Counted from the stretch's first letter, positions 25,574-34,363 are shown. The stretch: DNA of 64,000 nucleotides from Gammaproteobacteria bacterium (GCA_024235015.1 JACKNG010000001.1:620001-684000); one strand, 5' to 3'. Made by a program: numbers and translations. The notes: generated by a model not told the origin, from the sequence alone.

Positions 25574-25597
25574 ATTCGATATATATCAATATCGAAT
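25574..25597. promoter_or_regulatory. 24-bp dyad upstream of soxX
   Basis: ATTCGATAT (25574-25582) is perfectly mirrored by ATATCGAAT (25589-25597) with a 6-base spacer. It lies 65-88 bases before the soxX ATG in an AT-rich island. On the minus strand a TTGATA / TAACTT pair with 17-base spacing overlaps it as a modest promoter candidate. The adjacent words CGAATAAC and TATATAAC recur in the dsrE and tusA upstream regions. Confidence 0.6.
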
Positions 25598-25698
25598 AAC
25601 TATATAACTCTGCAGAATATAACGCGGCCGCATATCCCGTCGTCGCAGCCCACTGGTCGTTCAGACCGCGACCGTCCGGCTGCGGTTCGCTGCGAGGC

Positions 25699-27126
25699 TC
25701 ATTCCGACCGCCGCGCGGGTGAATCGCCGCCCGCCGTCGCCGCGAGCGGCGGCGGCAACCCACGCTTCTGGCCCGGCTCGGGCTCACCCGGATCGCCGGG
25801 GATGGCCTGGCCGGCGATGTAGCTGATGGCGCCGCTCTGGCGCGCCTCGCCGGCGTAGGCCGCGTCCAGGCCGGCCGTGGTTTCGGCCGGGTCCTTGCGC
25901 CCCGCGGCCAGGCGGGCAGTGACCTGGGCGGCGTCGACGGCCGGTACGTATTGACCTCCTGTCGCGGTGCCGGCACGCGGCGGGCCGGGCGGAACGCGCT
26001 CGCGCTGGCGCCGGGCGAGCCGCAGCAGGATGTTCCAGGCGCGCTTGTTCTGCGCGATCGGCTCGACTTCGACTTCGCCGGCCGCCTCGAACTCGCGCCA
26101 CAGCGCTTCGCCGCGCGCGGTCCTGATGACGACGATGGTTGCACGATCGGTACCGACCCCGCCGCAGGCAATGTCGGCGAGCTCGGCGGAGAAGTCCCCG
26201 CAGTGCCGGCATTCCGGGCGCTGGTACTCGGCCATCGCCTCCGCCAGTGGAATGCGCGCGACGTCACCGTCGCGCTTGTAGATCAGCACCTCGCCCTTGA
26301 CGTTGAACTGGCGTATGTCCTGCAGCGGGATGCCCATCTGCTGCTCGATGCGTTCGGTCATCAGTTCCGGGCGAAACACTTCGGTGCAGAACAGGCCGAT
26401 GCTCACCCCCACCCGCGCCGCGGGGTCACGCAGGAAACCACGCTGGCGGGCCACGATCTTCGGCTTCTTCTTCTCCGTGACGAGGAATGCCGGGTCCATG
26501 TGGGCCATCTTGCGCAGCGGCGTGATCTGGCATGGAACGCCGACGAAGGCGACCTGTTGCAGGTCACGCTCCGCGACCTCGTGCAAGGCGAGGTTGTTGG
26601 GGCAGTAGGTGTACCAGCTGCCCGCGCTGGCGCGGATTTCCGCCTCCGTGGTGACGACCTTGGGGCTCGGGAAACAGGGCCGGTCGCCCTCGCCGACCGC
26701 GGCGACCACCGCACCGTCGATGCGTCCGCTGGCGCGGGCCCAGGCCAGCAGCGCGGTGACCACGCCACCATCCTGGCCGGCGGCCGCGATGTCCGCACGC
26801 TTCGCCCGCGCGACGAAAATGTGGCGGAACACGCCGAAGATGTCCTCGTAGCCGCGCGCCTCGCCGAACACGACGTCGCGCAGGTGCGGCTCGCGTGGCC
26901 ACAGCCGCGGACACACCGTCGCGCACACGTCGCAACCCGCGCCTTCGCTCACGCCGCAGTAGTCGAACGGGGCATCCGCCTTGGCCGTCTGGCGCGGCTT
27001 GCCGTCGATGTACTCGATGACGTTGTGCGGGCAGGCGAGCACGCATGCGCCGCATTCGCAGCAACTGCCGTAATCGACGACCTCGTTCATCATGTGCTTG
27101 AAGGCGTTGTGCTCGAACGAGTCCAA
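25699..27126 (-). CDS. FrhB-like iron-sulfur flavoprotein (F420 hydrogenase/dehydrogenase beta-subunit family)
   Basis: A 475-residue cytoplasmic protein. The N-terminal segment CCECGACVLACPHNVIEYIDG holds one four-cysteine cluster motif and CGVSEGAGCDVCATVCPRL further cysteines. The FrhB N domain (GQDGGVVTALLAWARASGRIDGAVV) and FrhB C domain follow, with VGVPCQITPLRKM, GLFCTEVF and PECRHCGDFSAELADIACGG. Such proteins join FAD and [4Fe-4S] clusters to move electrons between ferredoxin-like carriers and a pyridine or deazaflavin nucleotide, sulfite or tetrapyrrole. I chose the TTG at 27126: GAGGAGC precedes it by 5 bases and homology starts there. The low-complexity C-terminal 60 residues are Pro/Gly-rich. 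It lies upstream of soxX on the same strand, separated by the sox promoter island. Confidence 0.8.
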   Translation of the reverse strand: MDSFEHNAFKHMMNEVVDYGSCCECGACVLACPHNVIEYIDGKPRQTAKADAPFDYCGVSEGAGCDVCATVCPRLWPREPHLRDVVFGEARGYEDIFGVFRHIFVARAKRADIAAAGQDGGVVTALLAWARASGRIDGAVVAAVGEGDRPCFPSPKVVTTEAEIRASAGSWYTYCPNNLALHEVAERDLQQVAFVGVPCQITPLRKMAHMDPAFLVTEKKKPKIVARQRGFLRDPAARVGVSIGLFCTEVFRPELMTERIEQQMGIPLQDIRQFNVKGEVLIYKRDGDVARIPLAEAMAEYQRPECRHCGDFSAELADIACGGVGTDRATIVVIRTARGEALWREFEAAGEVEVEPIAQNKRAWNILLRLARRQRERVPPGPPRAGTATGGQYVPAVDAAQVTARLAAGRKDPAETTAGLDAAYAGEARQSGAISYIAGQAIPGDPGEPEPGQKRGLPPPLAATAGGDSPARRSE

Positions 27127-27499
27127 TGACTGCTCCTCGTGGCGACGGGGCCGCGTGCTTGGTGAAGGCGAACGATGCGCCGCGTACTCGCCGCGACACT
27201 CCCAGCATACAGGGCAGTGCAAACGATGAGCAGCGTGCGGGCGGCCGCCAGAGACCACCGCATCGGCGGCAGCCTCCAGCAGGTTCTCGATACGGTCTAA
27301 ACGCAGCGCCGAGCCGGCGTCCGGGAAATGCACCCCGAACGCCCGCGGGCCGGCGCTACGCTCTGCGGCGCGCCGCGCGCGCCGACCGCATTGACCGTGC
27401 TGCGTTGTCCGCGCGGAACGGGCCCCGGCGGCAGCGGCCGTCCCCCGGACACGACGGCGCCGCCCGCAGGCGGCGCTGCCTCCCGATCGTGACGGGCGC
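27127..27499. other. 373-bp intergenic region
   Basis: Between the outer-membrane protein gene and the FrhB-like gene. It holds a hairpin at 27457-27476 and the FrhB-like ribosome binding site. I see no coding signal. Confidence 0.6.
27457..27476 (-). terminator. GC hairpin downstream of the outer-membrane protein gene
   Basis: GCGCCGCC (27457-27464) pairs with GGCGGCGC (27469-27476) around a CGCA loop, about 24 bases beyond the stop at 27500 on the minus strand. There is no T-run. Confidence 0.45.
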
Positions 27500-28639
27500 T
27501 CAGAGCGCTGCGCGCAGGGTGAACATGAACAAGTCGCTGTCGAAACTCGTACGGCCTTCCACGCGCTGGTACTCGAGGGTCGTGGTCACGCCCCAGTTCG
27601 TGTAGTAGCGCAAACCGACACCGAGCTGAACCTCGTCGTCATCGTTCGGCTGCAGTGCGGTGAACGCACCCGGCAGACCACCGGCACGATTACCGTCGTC
27701 GCGGCTGAGGTCGTTGCGGTACTCGGCACGGAAGAACGGCTCGAACAGCCCGGCCGAGTAGGCGATTTCGCCGCCGGCCACGACCTGCGAGAGATCGATG
27801 TTGCGCTTGAGCACGGTACGCAGCAGCGCCGCGCTCGCCGCGTTGCCACTCTCGAGATAGGCGTCCTGGTCCTCGTCGGTGTGCAGGTAGCCGACCTTGG
27901 CGCTCAGCACCCACTGCTGCACCACCGCCATCCAGTTGAGGTTGGTGGCGATGAACCAGCGCTCGGAATCGAAGCTCGCGCTGATGTTGCTGCCGTCCGC
28001 CGGGGATACCCGGTCCTGGTCGTTGTCGAGCCAGGTGTAACCGCCCGAAACGTCGATGCTCCAGTTGGCGTTCAGCAGCAACGCGGCATAGGGCGCGAGG
28101 GTGTAACCGTCGCTGTCCTGCTGGCCACCGTTGAACACGGTATCGATTTCGAGCGACTGGTAACCCACGGCCAGGCCGAGCAGCAAGCGCTCGTTGAACA
28201 GGCGGTCGATGCCGAACAACCCGTTGTGGGCATCGGCGTCATACCCCAGCGAGCGACCGGCGAAGCGGAAGTCGGAGTCGAAGTCGTTGTACGAGTAGCT
28301 GCCCCACATGCCGAACACGCTGCCGCCCATGTCGTCGCCGGCGGCGAGTCTCTGGTCAGCCCCGAACAGGCCGACGGTCGCCGTACCGCCGCCCGCCTGC
28401 TGGCGACGGCGACGCTCGTTGGCGATGTCCTTCATGCGCGCGGCGTCCATGCGCAGACCGGCACCGTTGGTGACCGAACTCGACACGCCGTTGAGGCAGT
28501 TGGCGAAGTTCTCGCGGTCACAGACCACGTCTTCTTCGTGGTGCGATTCCTCGAACACCTGTGCCAGGGCGACATTCGACAGCGCCGCCAGTAATCCGGG
28601 AACCACCAGGAACCGGAGGGTCTTGTTCAGCTTGTTCAT
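27500..28639 (-). CDS. Outer-membrane protein with autotransporter-type beta-barrel
   Basis: A 379-residue secreted protein: signal peptide MNKLNKTLRFLVVPGLLAALSNVALA, a short passenger of about 80 residues with two cysteines (VVCDRENFANCLNG) and an Arg-rich linker. A barrel of alternating-hydrophobicity strands follows (VFGMWGSYSYNDFDSDF, LLGLAVGYQSLEID, APYAALLLNANWSIDVSGGY, FEPFFRAEYRNDLS). It ends LFMFTLRAAL, with an aromatic residue near the C-terminus as Bam-recognised barrels have. The pattern matches the autotransporter beta-domain (PF03797). The passenger is too short for a classical adhesin. The FecR-domain gene is 85 bases upstream on the same strand. Confidence 0.8.
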   Translation of the reverse strand: MNKLNKTLRFLVVPGLLAALSNVALAQVFEESHHEEDVVCDRENFANCLNGVSSSVTNGAGLRMDAARMKDIANERRRRQQAGGGTATVGLFGADQRLAAGDDMGGSVFGMWGSYSYNDFDSDFRFAGRSLGYDADAHNGLFGIDRLFNERLLLGLAVGYQSLEIDTVFNGGQQDSDGYTLAPYAALLLNANWSIDVSGGYTWLDNDQDRVSPADGSNISASFDSERWFIATNLNWMAVVQQWVLSAKVGYLHTDEDQDAYLESGNAASAALLRTVLKRNIDLSQVVAGGEIAYSAGLFEPFFRAEYRNDLSRDDGNRAGGLPGAFTALQPNDDDEVQLGVGLRYYTNWGVTTTLEYQRVEGRTSFDSDLFMFTLRAAL

Positions 28640-28676
28640 CAATAAATACCGATGGTTAGACAGGTAAATTAGAAAA

Positions 28677-28682
28677 ATTATA
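28677..28682 (-). promoter_or_regulatory. Possible -10 box for the outer-membrane protein gene
   Basis: A perfect TATAAT on the minus strand in the only AT-rich stretch between the FecR and barrel genes, 38 bases before the ATG. The -35 region is poor, so this is tentative. Confidence 0.3.
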
Positions 28683-28724
28683 GGTTACGCTCGCGGGCCA
28701 CGCCAGCCGTTGGCGGCCTGCAGC

Positions 28725-29402
28725 CTAGTGGAAACCCGGGCGTGGCACGGCGATGCGCTGGATGTTGGCGATGTTGCGGACGAGATTCTCGATCGTGCGC
28801 AACTGCATGCGCTGCGGTGGCGACGGCGGACTGTGGGCATCGGGCACGCGCGTGCCGTAGCCGGCCTGGTCGATGACCACGCTGCCGTAGTCGTTGCCGA
28901 CCTCGATGGCGGACGGCGCCTGGTCCTCGCTCTCGAGCAGGACGATGGTGGCCGACTCGCCCTCCACCTCGCCGCCGACCGTGGTCCCGCGGATGCCGAT
29001 GGTGGCGACCACGCCGGTCCGCACGCGCATGGCGCCCGGCCGGCGCTTGGATATGAGGCCGGTGACGAAGCGGAAAGCGCCGCGCAGGATCTCGGCGCTG
29101 AACAGGCCGTCGTCGCCATCGTCCACGCGGTCGACGCGGAACTGCGTGCGCGGGCCGAGGTTGAAACGCGTATCGTCCTTGAAGCGCACACTGAGCAGGG
29201 ACTTCGTGCCGGTCTCGAGCAGGTCGTCCTCGAACACCGCCGCGCCACGGCTGAGCGTGGTCCGGGTGCCGTCGGCGGCGAGCCGGGTCGCGCTGCCCTT
29301 GAGCACCGTCACTTCGCCGACCGCGGCCGCCAACGCGGGACCGACGCCGCCGAACAAGGCCAGCAGGCCCGCGATCAGGAGAATGGGGATTCGATTCGTC
29401 AT
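28725..29402 (-). CDS. Secreted FecR-domain protein
   Basis: A 225-residue protein with a signal peptide (MTNRIPILLIAGLLALFGG, cleavage after ALA). The FecR domain is evident: VGEVTVLKGSATRL, DDLLETGTKSLLSVRFKDDTRFNLGPRTQF, RGAFRFVTGL, and MRVRTGVVATIGIRGTTVGG, the classical TPTAVAGVRGT-like loop. It ends in a polar tail. Periplasmic FecR domains without a sigma partner often pair with outer-membrane barrels; here the barrel gene follows by 85 bases. The ATG at 29402 starts the signal peptide. No anti-sigma transmembrane segment is seen, so it is not a FecR anti-sigma regulator. Confidence 0.85.
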   Translation of the reverse strand: MTNRIPILLIAGLLALFGGVGPALAAAVGEVTVLKGSATRLAADGTRTTLSRGAAVFEDDLLETGTKSLLSVRFKDDTRFNLGPRTQFRVDRVDDGDDGLFSAEILRGAFRFVTGLISKRRPGAMRVRTGVVATIGIRGTTVGGEVEGESATIVLLESEDQAPSAIEVGNDYGSVVIDQAGYGTRVPDAHSPPSPPQRMQLRTIENLVRNIANIQRIAVPRPGFH

Positions 29403-29550
29403 GGCATGGCGCCCGGGCTGCGCGGAAGGGGCAACGCTAAGCCGCCCACCGGCCCGATGCAAGGCGTCGGATCAAGGATGGAGCGGACAGTCCGGCCGCG
29501 TGCGACAGCCTCTACAATAGCGACCGCCAGCTTCAGGGGAGATCCACACC

Positions 29551-30558
29551 GTGCAACTCGACGAGGTCCGCCACGGACTCGAAGCCTTCATCGCCGACGA
29601 GATCGGCGCCCAGGCACGCCTCGGCTCACTCGCCGAATCGGACGGCCACGCCGGCCTCACCTTCCTGTTCGAGATCGTCGACGGCGCGCGCACCCTTCCC
29701 TACGTCATCAAGCTGCCCCCACGCGGGGTGCGGCGCAGCGGCAACACCGACGTCTATCGCCAGGCTCCCTTGTTGCGGGCCCTGCACGCCGACGGCCTGC
29801 CGGTGCCCGACGTACCGTGGGCGTGGGAGCACGAAGACAATCCCTGGTTCGGCCTGCCCTTCATCATCATGGAGCGGTTGCCGGGCCATACGTTTTTCGT
29901 CTGGGACCCGGCCGCGGGCGTGAGCCGCGACCCGGCCGATTGCGAACGTTACTGGACCGACTGCGTGACCACCCTGGCCCGGCTGCACGCCTTCGACTGG
30001 CAGCGCCACCTGCCCGACTGGGAGGCGCCGATGGAACTCGAGCGCGAGATCACGCGCTGGGAACGCATCTACGCCCAGGCCCCCGAACCGGCCTGGGCCC
30101 GCGCCGCGGCAGCAACCGAGCGCGCACTGCTCGACAGCATGCCGGCCGCACTGCCTTTCGGCCTGTTCCACGGCGACTACCAGCCGGGCAACTGTCTCTA
30201 CCAGGATGGCAGCCTGGTCGGCGTGATCGATTGGGAGCTGTCCGGCATCGGCGCCCAGCTGCTCGATCTCGGCTGGCTGCTGATGGTGGCCGATGCCGCG
30301 ATCTGGACCCCGGGCTGGATGCCGGTCAACCCGCTGCCACTGGCACGGGTGCGCGCGCTCTACGCCGCCGGCCGCGGCGAGGATTTCGACCACGTCGACT
30401 GGTTCCACGCGCTGGCCAACTACCGCCTGGCCTCGATTGCGTGCCTCAACGTCAAGCTGCACCGCACCGGCAAACGCCACGACCCGATCTGGGAGCACAA
30501 CGGCCGCAGCGTCCTGCCGATGTACGAGCGCGCCCTGGCGCTGGTCGCCGGCGCCTGA
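29551..30558 (+). CDS. Aminoglycoside-phosphotransferase-like kinase (APH family)
   Basis: A 335-residue protein kinase-fold small-molecule phosphotransferase. Visible parts are LTFLFEIVDGARTLPYVIKLPP (ATP-binding lysine), FIIMERLPGHTFF (hinge), the catalytic loop LFHGDYQPGNCLYQDG with D and N, and the metal site VIDWELSGIGAQLLDL. This subgroup is the acyl-CoA-dehydrogenase-10-like phosphotransferase group, thought to act on hydroxy acids or their CoA esters, not on antibiotics. The GTG start at 29551 has GGGGAG nine bases upstream. It is followed by the GST gene 23 bases later. Confidence 0.88.
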   Translation: MQLDEVRHGLEAFIADEIGAQARLGSLAESDGHAGLTFLFEIVDGARTLPYVIKLPPRGVRRSGNTDVYRQAPLLRALHADGLPVPDVPWAWEHEDNPWFGLPFIIMERLPGHTFFVWDPAAGVSRDPADCERYWTDCVTTLARLHAFDWQRHLPDWEAPMELEREITRWERIYAQAPEPAWARAAAATERALLDSMPAALPFGLFHGDYQPGNCLYQDGSLVGVIDWELSGIGAQLLDLGWLLMVADAAIWTPGWMPVNPLPLARVRALYAAGRGEDFDHVDWFHALANYRLASIACLNVKLHRTGKRHDPIWEHNGRSVLPMYERALALVAGA

Positions 30559-30581
30559 CCCAGCCCATCTTTCGAAACCCC

Positions 30582-31235
30582 ATGAAACTACTCGACGCCC
30601 TCGGCCCCAACCCGCGCGCGGTGCGCATGTTCCTGCGCGAAAAGCAGCTCGACCTCCCGTGCGAGCAGATCGACATCCTCGGCGCCGCCAATCGCCGCCC
30701 GCCGTTTAGCGAATTCAACCCGGGCGGCCAGCTGCCGGCCCTCCTCCTCGACGACGGCAGCTGCATTGCCGAGACGGTCGCCATCTGCGAATACCTCGAA
30801 GACCTGCATCCAGCGCCACCGCTGATCGGCAGCACGCCGCGGGAAAAGGCCGAGACGCGCATGTGGCAGCGCCGCGTCGAACTCAACATCACCGAGAACC
30901 TGTACAACGCCTTCCGCTACTCGGTCGGCCTGGAGATGTTCCGCGAGCGCATGACCTGCCTGCCCGAGGCGGCGCCCGGGCTCGCGCGCATCGTGCAGGA
31001 GAAGCTGGCCTGGCTCGACGGCCTGATGGGTCGCCGCAGCTGGATCTGCGGCGAGCGCTTCACCTTGGCCGACATCATCCTGTTCTGCGCCCTCGATTTC
31101 GGCGAGGGCGCGGGCCAGCCGATCGACCCCGGCCTGATCAACGTCAATGCCTGGTTCGCACGCGTCGTCACGCGTGACAGCGCCCATGACAGCCGCCATC
31201 CCGAGGGCGTCGCCAGCGGCCAGCGCGGCGTATGA
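30582..31235 (+). CDS. Glutathione S-transferase
   Basis: A 217-residue cytoplasmic GST with a thioredoxin-like N-domain (MKLLDALGPNPRAVRMFLREKQ, then FNPGGQLPALLLDDGSCIAETVAICEYL with cis-Pro and the glutathione-binding ES/AET pair). The all-helical C-domain contains WICGERFTLADIILFCALDF. The NPRAVRMFL start puts a Pro-Arg where beta-class GSTs have a catalytic Tyr/Ser/Cys, so the active residue is not obvious. It is followed by, and overlaps by 4 bases, the GNAT gene. Confidence 0.88.
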   Translation: MKLLDALGPNPRAVRMFLREKQLDLPCEQIDILGAANRRPPFSEFNPGGQLPALLLDDGSCIAETVAICEYLEDLHPAPPLIGSTPREKAETRMWQRRVELNITENLYNAFRYSVGLEMFRERMTCLPEAAPGLARIVQEKLAWLDGLMGRRSWICGERFTLADIILFCALDFGEGAGQPIDPGLINVNAWFARVVTRDSAHDSRHPEGVASGQRGV

Positions 31236-31681
31236 CGACAGGCCCGTACTGCGCGCCCCTCGCCGACGCCGTCGCGGCCCGCGTGCTGCTGGCCGCGGCG
31301 ATGCTGCCCGTCGCCGACCTCGAGGCCAGCCAGGTGGAGCTGCTCGGTGCCTGGAGCAGCGGTGAACTGGTGGGGGTGATTGGCCTCGAATGCCACGGCC
31401 GGGACGCGCTCCTGCGCTCGCTCGCGGTGTGCGCCGAGCGGCGCGGCCAGGGTATTGGTACGCGCCTGGTCGGAGCGCTCGAGGCGCGGGCGCGCGGCGC
31501 CGGGGTCGAGCGCCTGTGGCTGCTCACGGAAACCGCGGCGTCCTTCTTCGCCGCCCGCGGCTACCGCCGTGTCGACCGCGCCGCGGCGCCGGCAGCACTT
31601 GCCGCGAGTCGTGAATTTGCCGCACTGTGCCCGGCCACCGCGACCTGCATGGCGCGCACGCTCACGCCGTTACGCGCCTGA
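31232..31681 (+). CDS. GNAT N-acetyltransferase, ArsN2-like
   Basis: A 149-residue GNAT protein. Acetyl-CoA binding lies in LLRSLAVCAERRGQGIGTRLV (motif A with RRGQGIG). The C-terminal half reads LWLLTETAASFFAARGYRRVDR, then REFAALCPATATCMART. The C-terminal FAALCPxTAxCM signature is one I associate with ArsN2 proteins, often coded with arsenic-resistance genes. No arsenic genes are present here, so the assignment rests on that signature alone. The start overlaps the GST stop by 4 bases, so the two are cotranscribed. Confidence 0.75.
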   Translation: MTTGPYCAPLADAVAARVLLAAAMLPVADLEASQVELLGAWSSGELVGVIGLECHGRDALLRSLAVCAERRGQGIGTRLVGALEARARGAGVERLWLLTETAASFFAARGYRRVDRAAAPAALAASREFAALCPATATCMARTLTPLRA

Positions 31682-31698
31682 CCTGCCGCTCCGCCCGG

Positions 31699-33825
31699 CT
31701 ACGTCGCGTCCCCCGCCGGCCACGCGGCCAGCGGCAGTTCGATCCAGAACGTCGCGCCGCCGTCGACGTTGTCGTGCACACCGATGCGGCCACCCATCGC
31801 CTCGACCAGCGACTTGCAGATGGCCAGCCCGACCCCGCTGCCCTCGATGTTCTCGACATCGGCGAGGCGCTGGAACGGCTCGAAGATCCGATCCCGTTCG
31901 GCTGGCGGCACCCCCGGCCCCTGGTCGCTGATCGACAGGCGCGCGCTGCCGGGATGTTCGCCGGCGGTGAGGCGGACATCGATCGTGCCACCGTGGCGGT
32001 TGTACTTGACCGCGTTCGAGAACAGGTTGACCAGCACCTGGCGCAGCCGCGCCGGGTCGGCATGCACCATCTCGATGTCGGTGTCGGCGCTGTGATCCTC
32101 GAGCCGGATGTCACGCCCGGCGATGAGCGGCTGCAGCGATTGCGTGACCTGTGCGACGACCAGCGGCAGCACGACGTCCTCGGGTTCGAAGTCGACGCGG
32201 CCGGACTCGATGCGGCCGAGGTCGAGTACCTCGTTGACCAAGGCGAGCTGGTGACGGCCGCCCTCGATGATGCGGTCGATGTTCTCGTGCAGGCTGGGAT
32301 CGACCTTGTCGCGCTCGTAATCGAGCAGGCTGGCGAAGCCGATTACCGCATTGAGCGGCGTGCGCAGTTCGTGGCTCATCTGCGAGAGGAAGCGCGACTT
32401 GGCCTGGTTGGCGGACTCCGCGGCATCCTTGGCCGCGGTGAGTGCCTCCACCGCAGCGCCCAGCTCGCGCCCCATCGTCGCCAGCTGCTGCAAGGCCTCG
32501 TCGAGTTCGAGCACGCCGGAGGCCGCGGGATGCTGGTCGTACGCGCCGGCGCCGATCGCGCGCGCCGTGGCGCTCAGGCGTTCCAGCGGTTCGGCGATGC
32601 GCCGGCTCATGACCCGCGAACGCCAGTAGAGATAAGTGAAGAACAACAGGTAGAACCCGATCATCGCGGCGATGATCAGGTAGCCGAGACGCTCGTAACG
32701 TGCCTCGATCTCACGTGCCTCGGCATAGACCTCGTCTTCCGCAACGACGGTCAGCAGGTTCCAGCCACTGCCCTCGACGCGGCTCCAGGCCACGATCTTG
32801 CCACCCTCCAGGGCGACCTGGCGCACGCCGTGCGGCTTCGCCGCCAGTGCCGCGGCGAGGTCCGGGAGATGCGCGGCGAGCCGGAATTCCTCCGGCTTGC
32901 GCGCTTCCGCGGTGATGGCGGTGGCGTAGTCGTGGTGCTTGAGCTCGGTCAGGCCGAGCTCACGCTCGGCCGCGCCCGGCATGGCGAGGATGAAGCCGTC
33001 GCGGTCGACCAGCAGGGCGTAACCGCGCCACGGCAGCTCGAGGCCCAGGACCTGCTCGACGATGCTGCCGATGGTGACGTCGAGTCCGACCACGCCTTCG
33101 AGGAAATCACCGCGATAGACCGGCGCGATGACCGAGGTCATCCAGCCCTGGCCGGCCGGGTCGACGTAAGCGTCCGTCCACACTGCGCGGCGTGCGGGAT
33201 CATGCGTGGCGTCGGCCTCGTAGTAGAAGTTGTAGGACGGGATGTCGAGATGGGGATCGTACTGGGCGAGCGTGTCGAAATAGGGGTAGATGCGATTGGC
33301 CGAGTCGTAGGTGTTGTAGTAGGCCTGCACCACCAGTGGATCGGCGGCCACGACGTCGGCGAGCGTAGGGTCGATGCGGGACAACTGGACCAGCTTCTCG
33401 ACCTGCTCCGGGCCGGTCGGATTGACCGCGCTGAAAAAGGCCGCGGCACCGCCGTTGTCCCGGTTCGTATGGATGACGCCGTTGGGCGCGCGCACGTGGC
33501 GCGCCCGCTCGGCCGGCGCGATGTCGCCAGCACTGGTCGCGACGCGCGCGACCTTGCGCCGCAAGACCTCGAGCAGGCGTTCGGCCGCCTGCAGGCGCAG
33601 GCCGACGGTCCGCGCCTCGCCGGTCGTCACGCCCAGCAGGCCGCGGTTGGCAACGTCGTGCATGTGCTTGATGTTGTCTTCCCGGATTGAGGCGTTGGTC
33701 CACAGGTAGACCAGCACCAGCAGGACCTCGACGCACAGCAGCGGAAGCAACGCGGCGCGCGCGTAGGCGCGCCAGATGAGCGAGAACAAGTGGCGTTCCG
33801 GCACTGCCGTGGACGGGCGGCTCAT
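31699..33825 (-). CDS. Membrane sensor histidine kinase with periplasmic dCACHE domain
   Basis: A 708-residue hybrid-free histidine kinase. A first transmembrane helix (about 24-46) and a second near 375-400 (YLIIAAMIGFYLLFFTYLYW) enclose a large periplasmic dCACHE sensor with VWTDAYVDPAGQGWMTSVIAPVY and GYALLVDRDGFILAMPG. A HAMP segment follows, then the HisKA dimerisation helix with phospho-acceptor H485 in MSHELRTPLNAVIGF. The HATPase domain has FSNAVKYNRHGG (N box), SDQGPGVPP (G1) and GSGVGLAI (G2). No response regulator gene is adjacent, so it is an orphan kinase; the ligand is unknown. Confidence 0.93.
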   Translation of the reverse strand: MSRPSTAVPERHLFSLIWRAYARAALLPLLCVEVLLVLVYLWTNASIREDNIKHMHDVANRGLLGVTTGEARTVGLRLQAAERLLEVLRRKVARVATSAGDIAPAERARHVRAPNGVIHTNRDNGGAAAFFSAVNPTGPEQVEKLVQLSRIDPTLADVVAADPLVVQAYYNTYDSANRIYPYFDTLAQYDPHLDIPSYNFYYEADATHDPARRAVWTDAYVDPAGQGWMTSVIAPVYRGDFLEGVVGLDVTIGSIVEQVLGLELPWRGYALLVDRDGFILAMPGAAERELGLTELKHHDYATAITAEARKPEEFRLAAHLPDLAAALAAKPHGVRQVALEGGKIVAWSRVEGSGWNLLTVVAEDEVYAEAREIEARYERLGYLIIAAMIGFYLLFFTYLYWRSRVMSRRIAEPLERLSATARAIGAGAYDQHPAASGVLELDEALQQLATMGRELGAAVEALTAAKDAAESANQAKSRFLSQMSHELRTPLNAVIGFASLLDYERDKVDPSLHENIDRIIEGGRHQLALVNEVLDLGRIESGRVDFEPEDVVLPLVVAQVTQSLQPLIAGRDIRLEDHSADTDIEMVHADPARLRQVLVNLFSNAVKYNRHGGTIDVRLTAGEHPGSARLSISDQGPGVPPAERDRIFEPFQRLADVENIEGSGVGLAICKSLVEAMGGRIGVHDNVDGGATFWIELPLAAWPAGDAT

Positions 33826-33877
33826 GTCGGGGTGGCGAATCCGGTGATGAGGGGCGCGCGTAGTATACGTTCATCGG

Positions 33878-34363
33878 TCAATCCCGCAGGCGCCATTCGA
33901 AGCGCGGCGGCGGTGCCCCGCGGGCGGCCAGCGCAGCGGCAAATCGGGCCAATCGCGGGCGGCGACAGGCGTGGAACAGGTGGCTGGCGCACCGGCAGTC
34001 GCTGGCACCGACGCCGTCGATCATGCGCAACCCGGGATGACCGCCGAGCGCCACGGCCCAGTCGTGCTCGGCATTCGTAGCGCTGTAGGCGACCCAGGCA
34101 CCGGCGACGGCCATCCGGGCACGCAGGTAATCGACGTGCCAACGGCACCGTCCGCCGCCGCGCAGGTGGCGACCGAGCCGCGCGCGCACGCCGCCGGGCC
34201 CCAACGCACTACCGACGTAGAGATACCAGCCCGGCGCAAAGTCGAGGTGACCGCGGCGCCCGACCACGATGGACGTCGGCGTCGTACAGCGCAGAACGAG
34301 CACATAGCTGCCCGGCGCGGCCTCGAGCGCCGCGCCTACCCGGCCGACATCGGCAACCGTCAT
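33878..34363 (-). CDS. DUF123 (GIY-YIG-like Uri) family protein
   Basis: A 161-residue protein matching the DUF123 family: SYVLVLRCTTPTSIVVGRRGHLDFAPGWYLYVGSALGPGGVRARLGRHLRG, here described in pieces, then CRWHVDYLRARMAV. YVLVL...YLYVGSA resembles the GIY-YIG nuclease core. The C-terminal half has cysteines and histidines (SDCRCASHLFHACRRP) that might bind metal. The function is unknown; a structure-specific nuclease role is plausible. I chose ATG 34363; longer versions upstream are low-complexity. It is divergent from rhlE. Confidence 0.8.
   Translation of the reverse strand: MTVADVGRVGAALEAAPGSYVLVLRCTTPTSIVVGRRGHLDFAPGWYLYVGSALGPGGVRARLGRHLRGGGRCRWHVDYLRARMAVAGAWVAYSATNAEHDWAVALGGHPGLRMIDGVGASDCRCASHLFHACRRPRLARFAAALAARGAPPPRFEWRLRD

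Noticed and set aside
25571..25589. TTGAT...ATCAA in the sox promoter as an FNR box
   Set aside because: The half-sites are 9 bases apart rather than 4; the better symmetry is the ATTCGATAT dyad.
31232..31681. A complete arsenic-resistance operon
   Set aside because: Only the GNAT shows an ArsN2-like signature; no arsR, arsC, arsB or arsM is present.
31627..33690. 687-residue open frame opposite the sensor kinase
   Set aside because: Shadow frame; the minus strand encodes clear HisKA/HATPase motifs.
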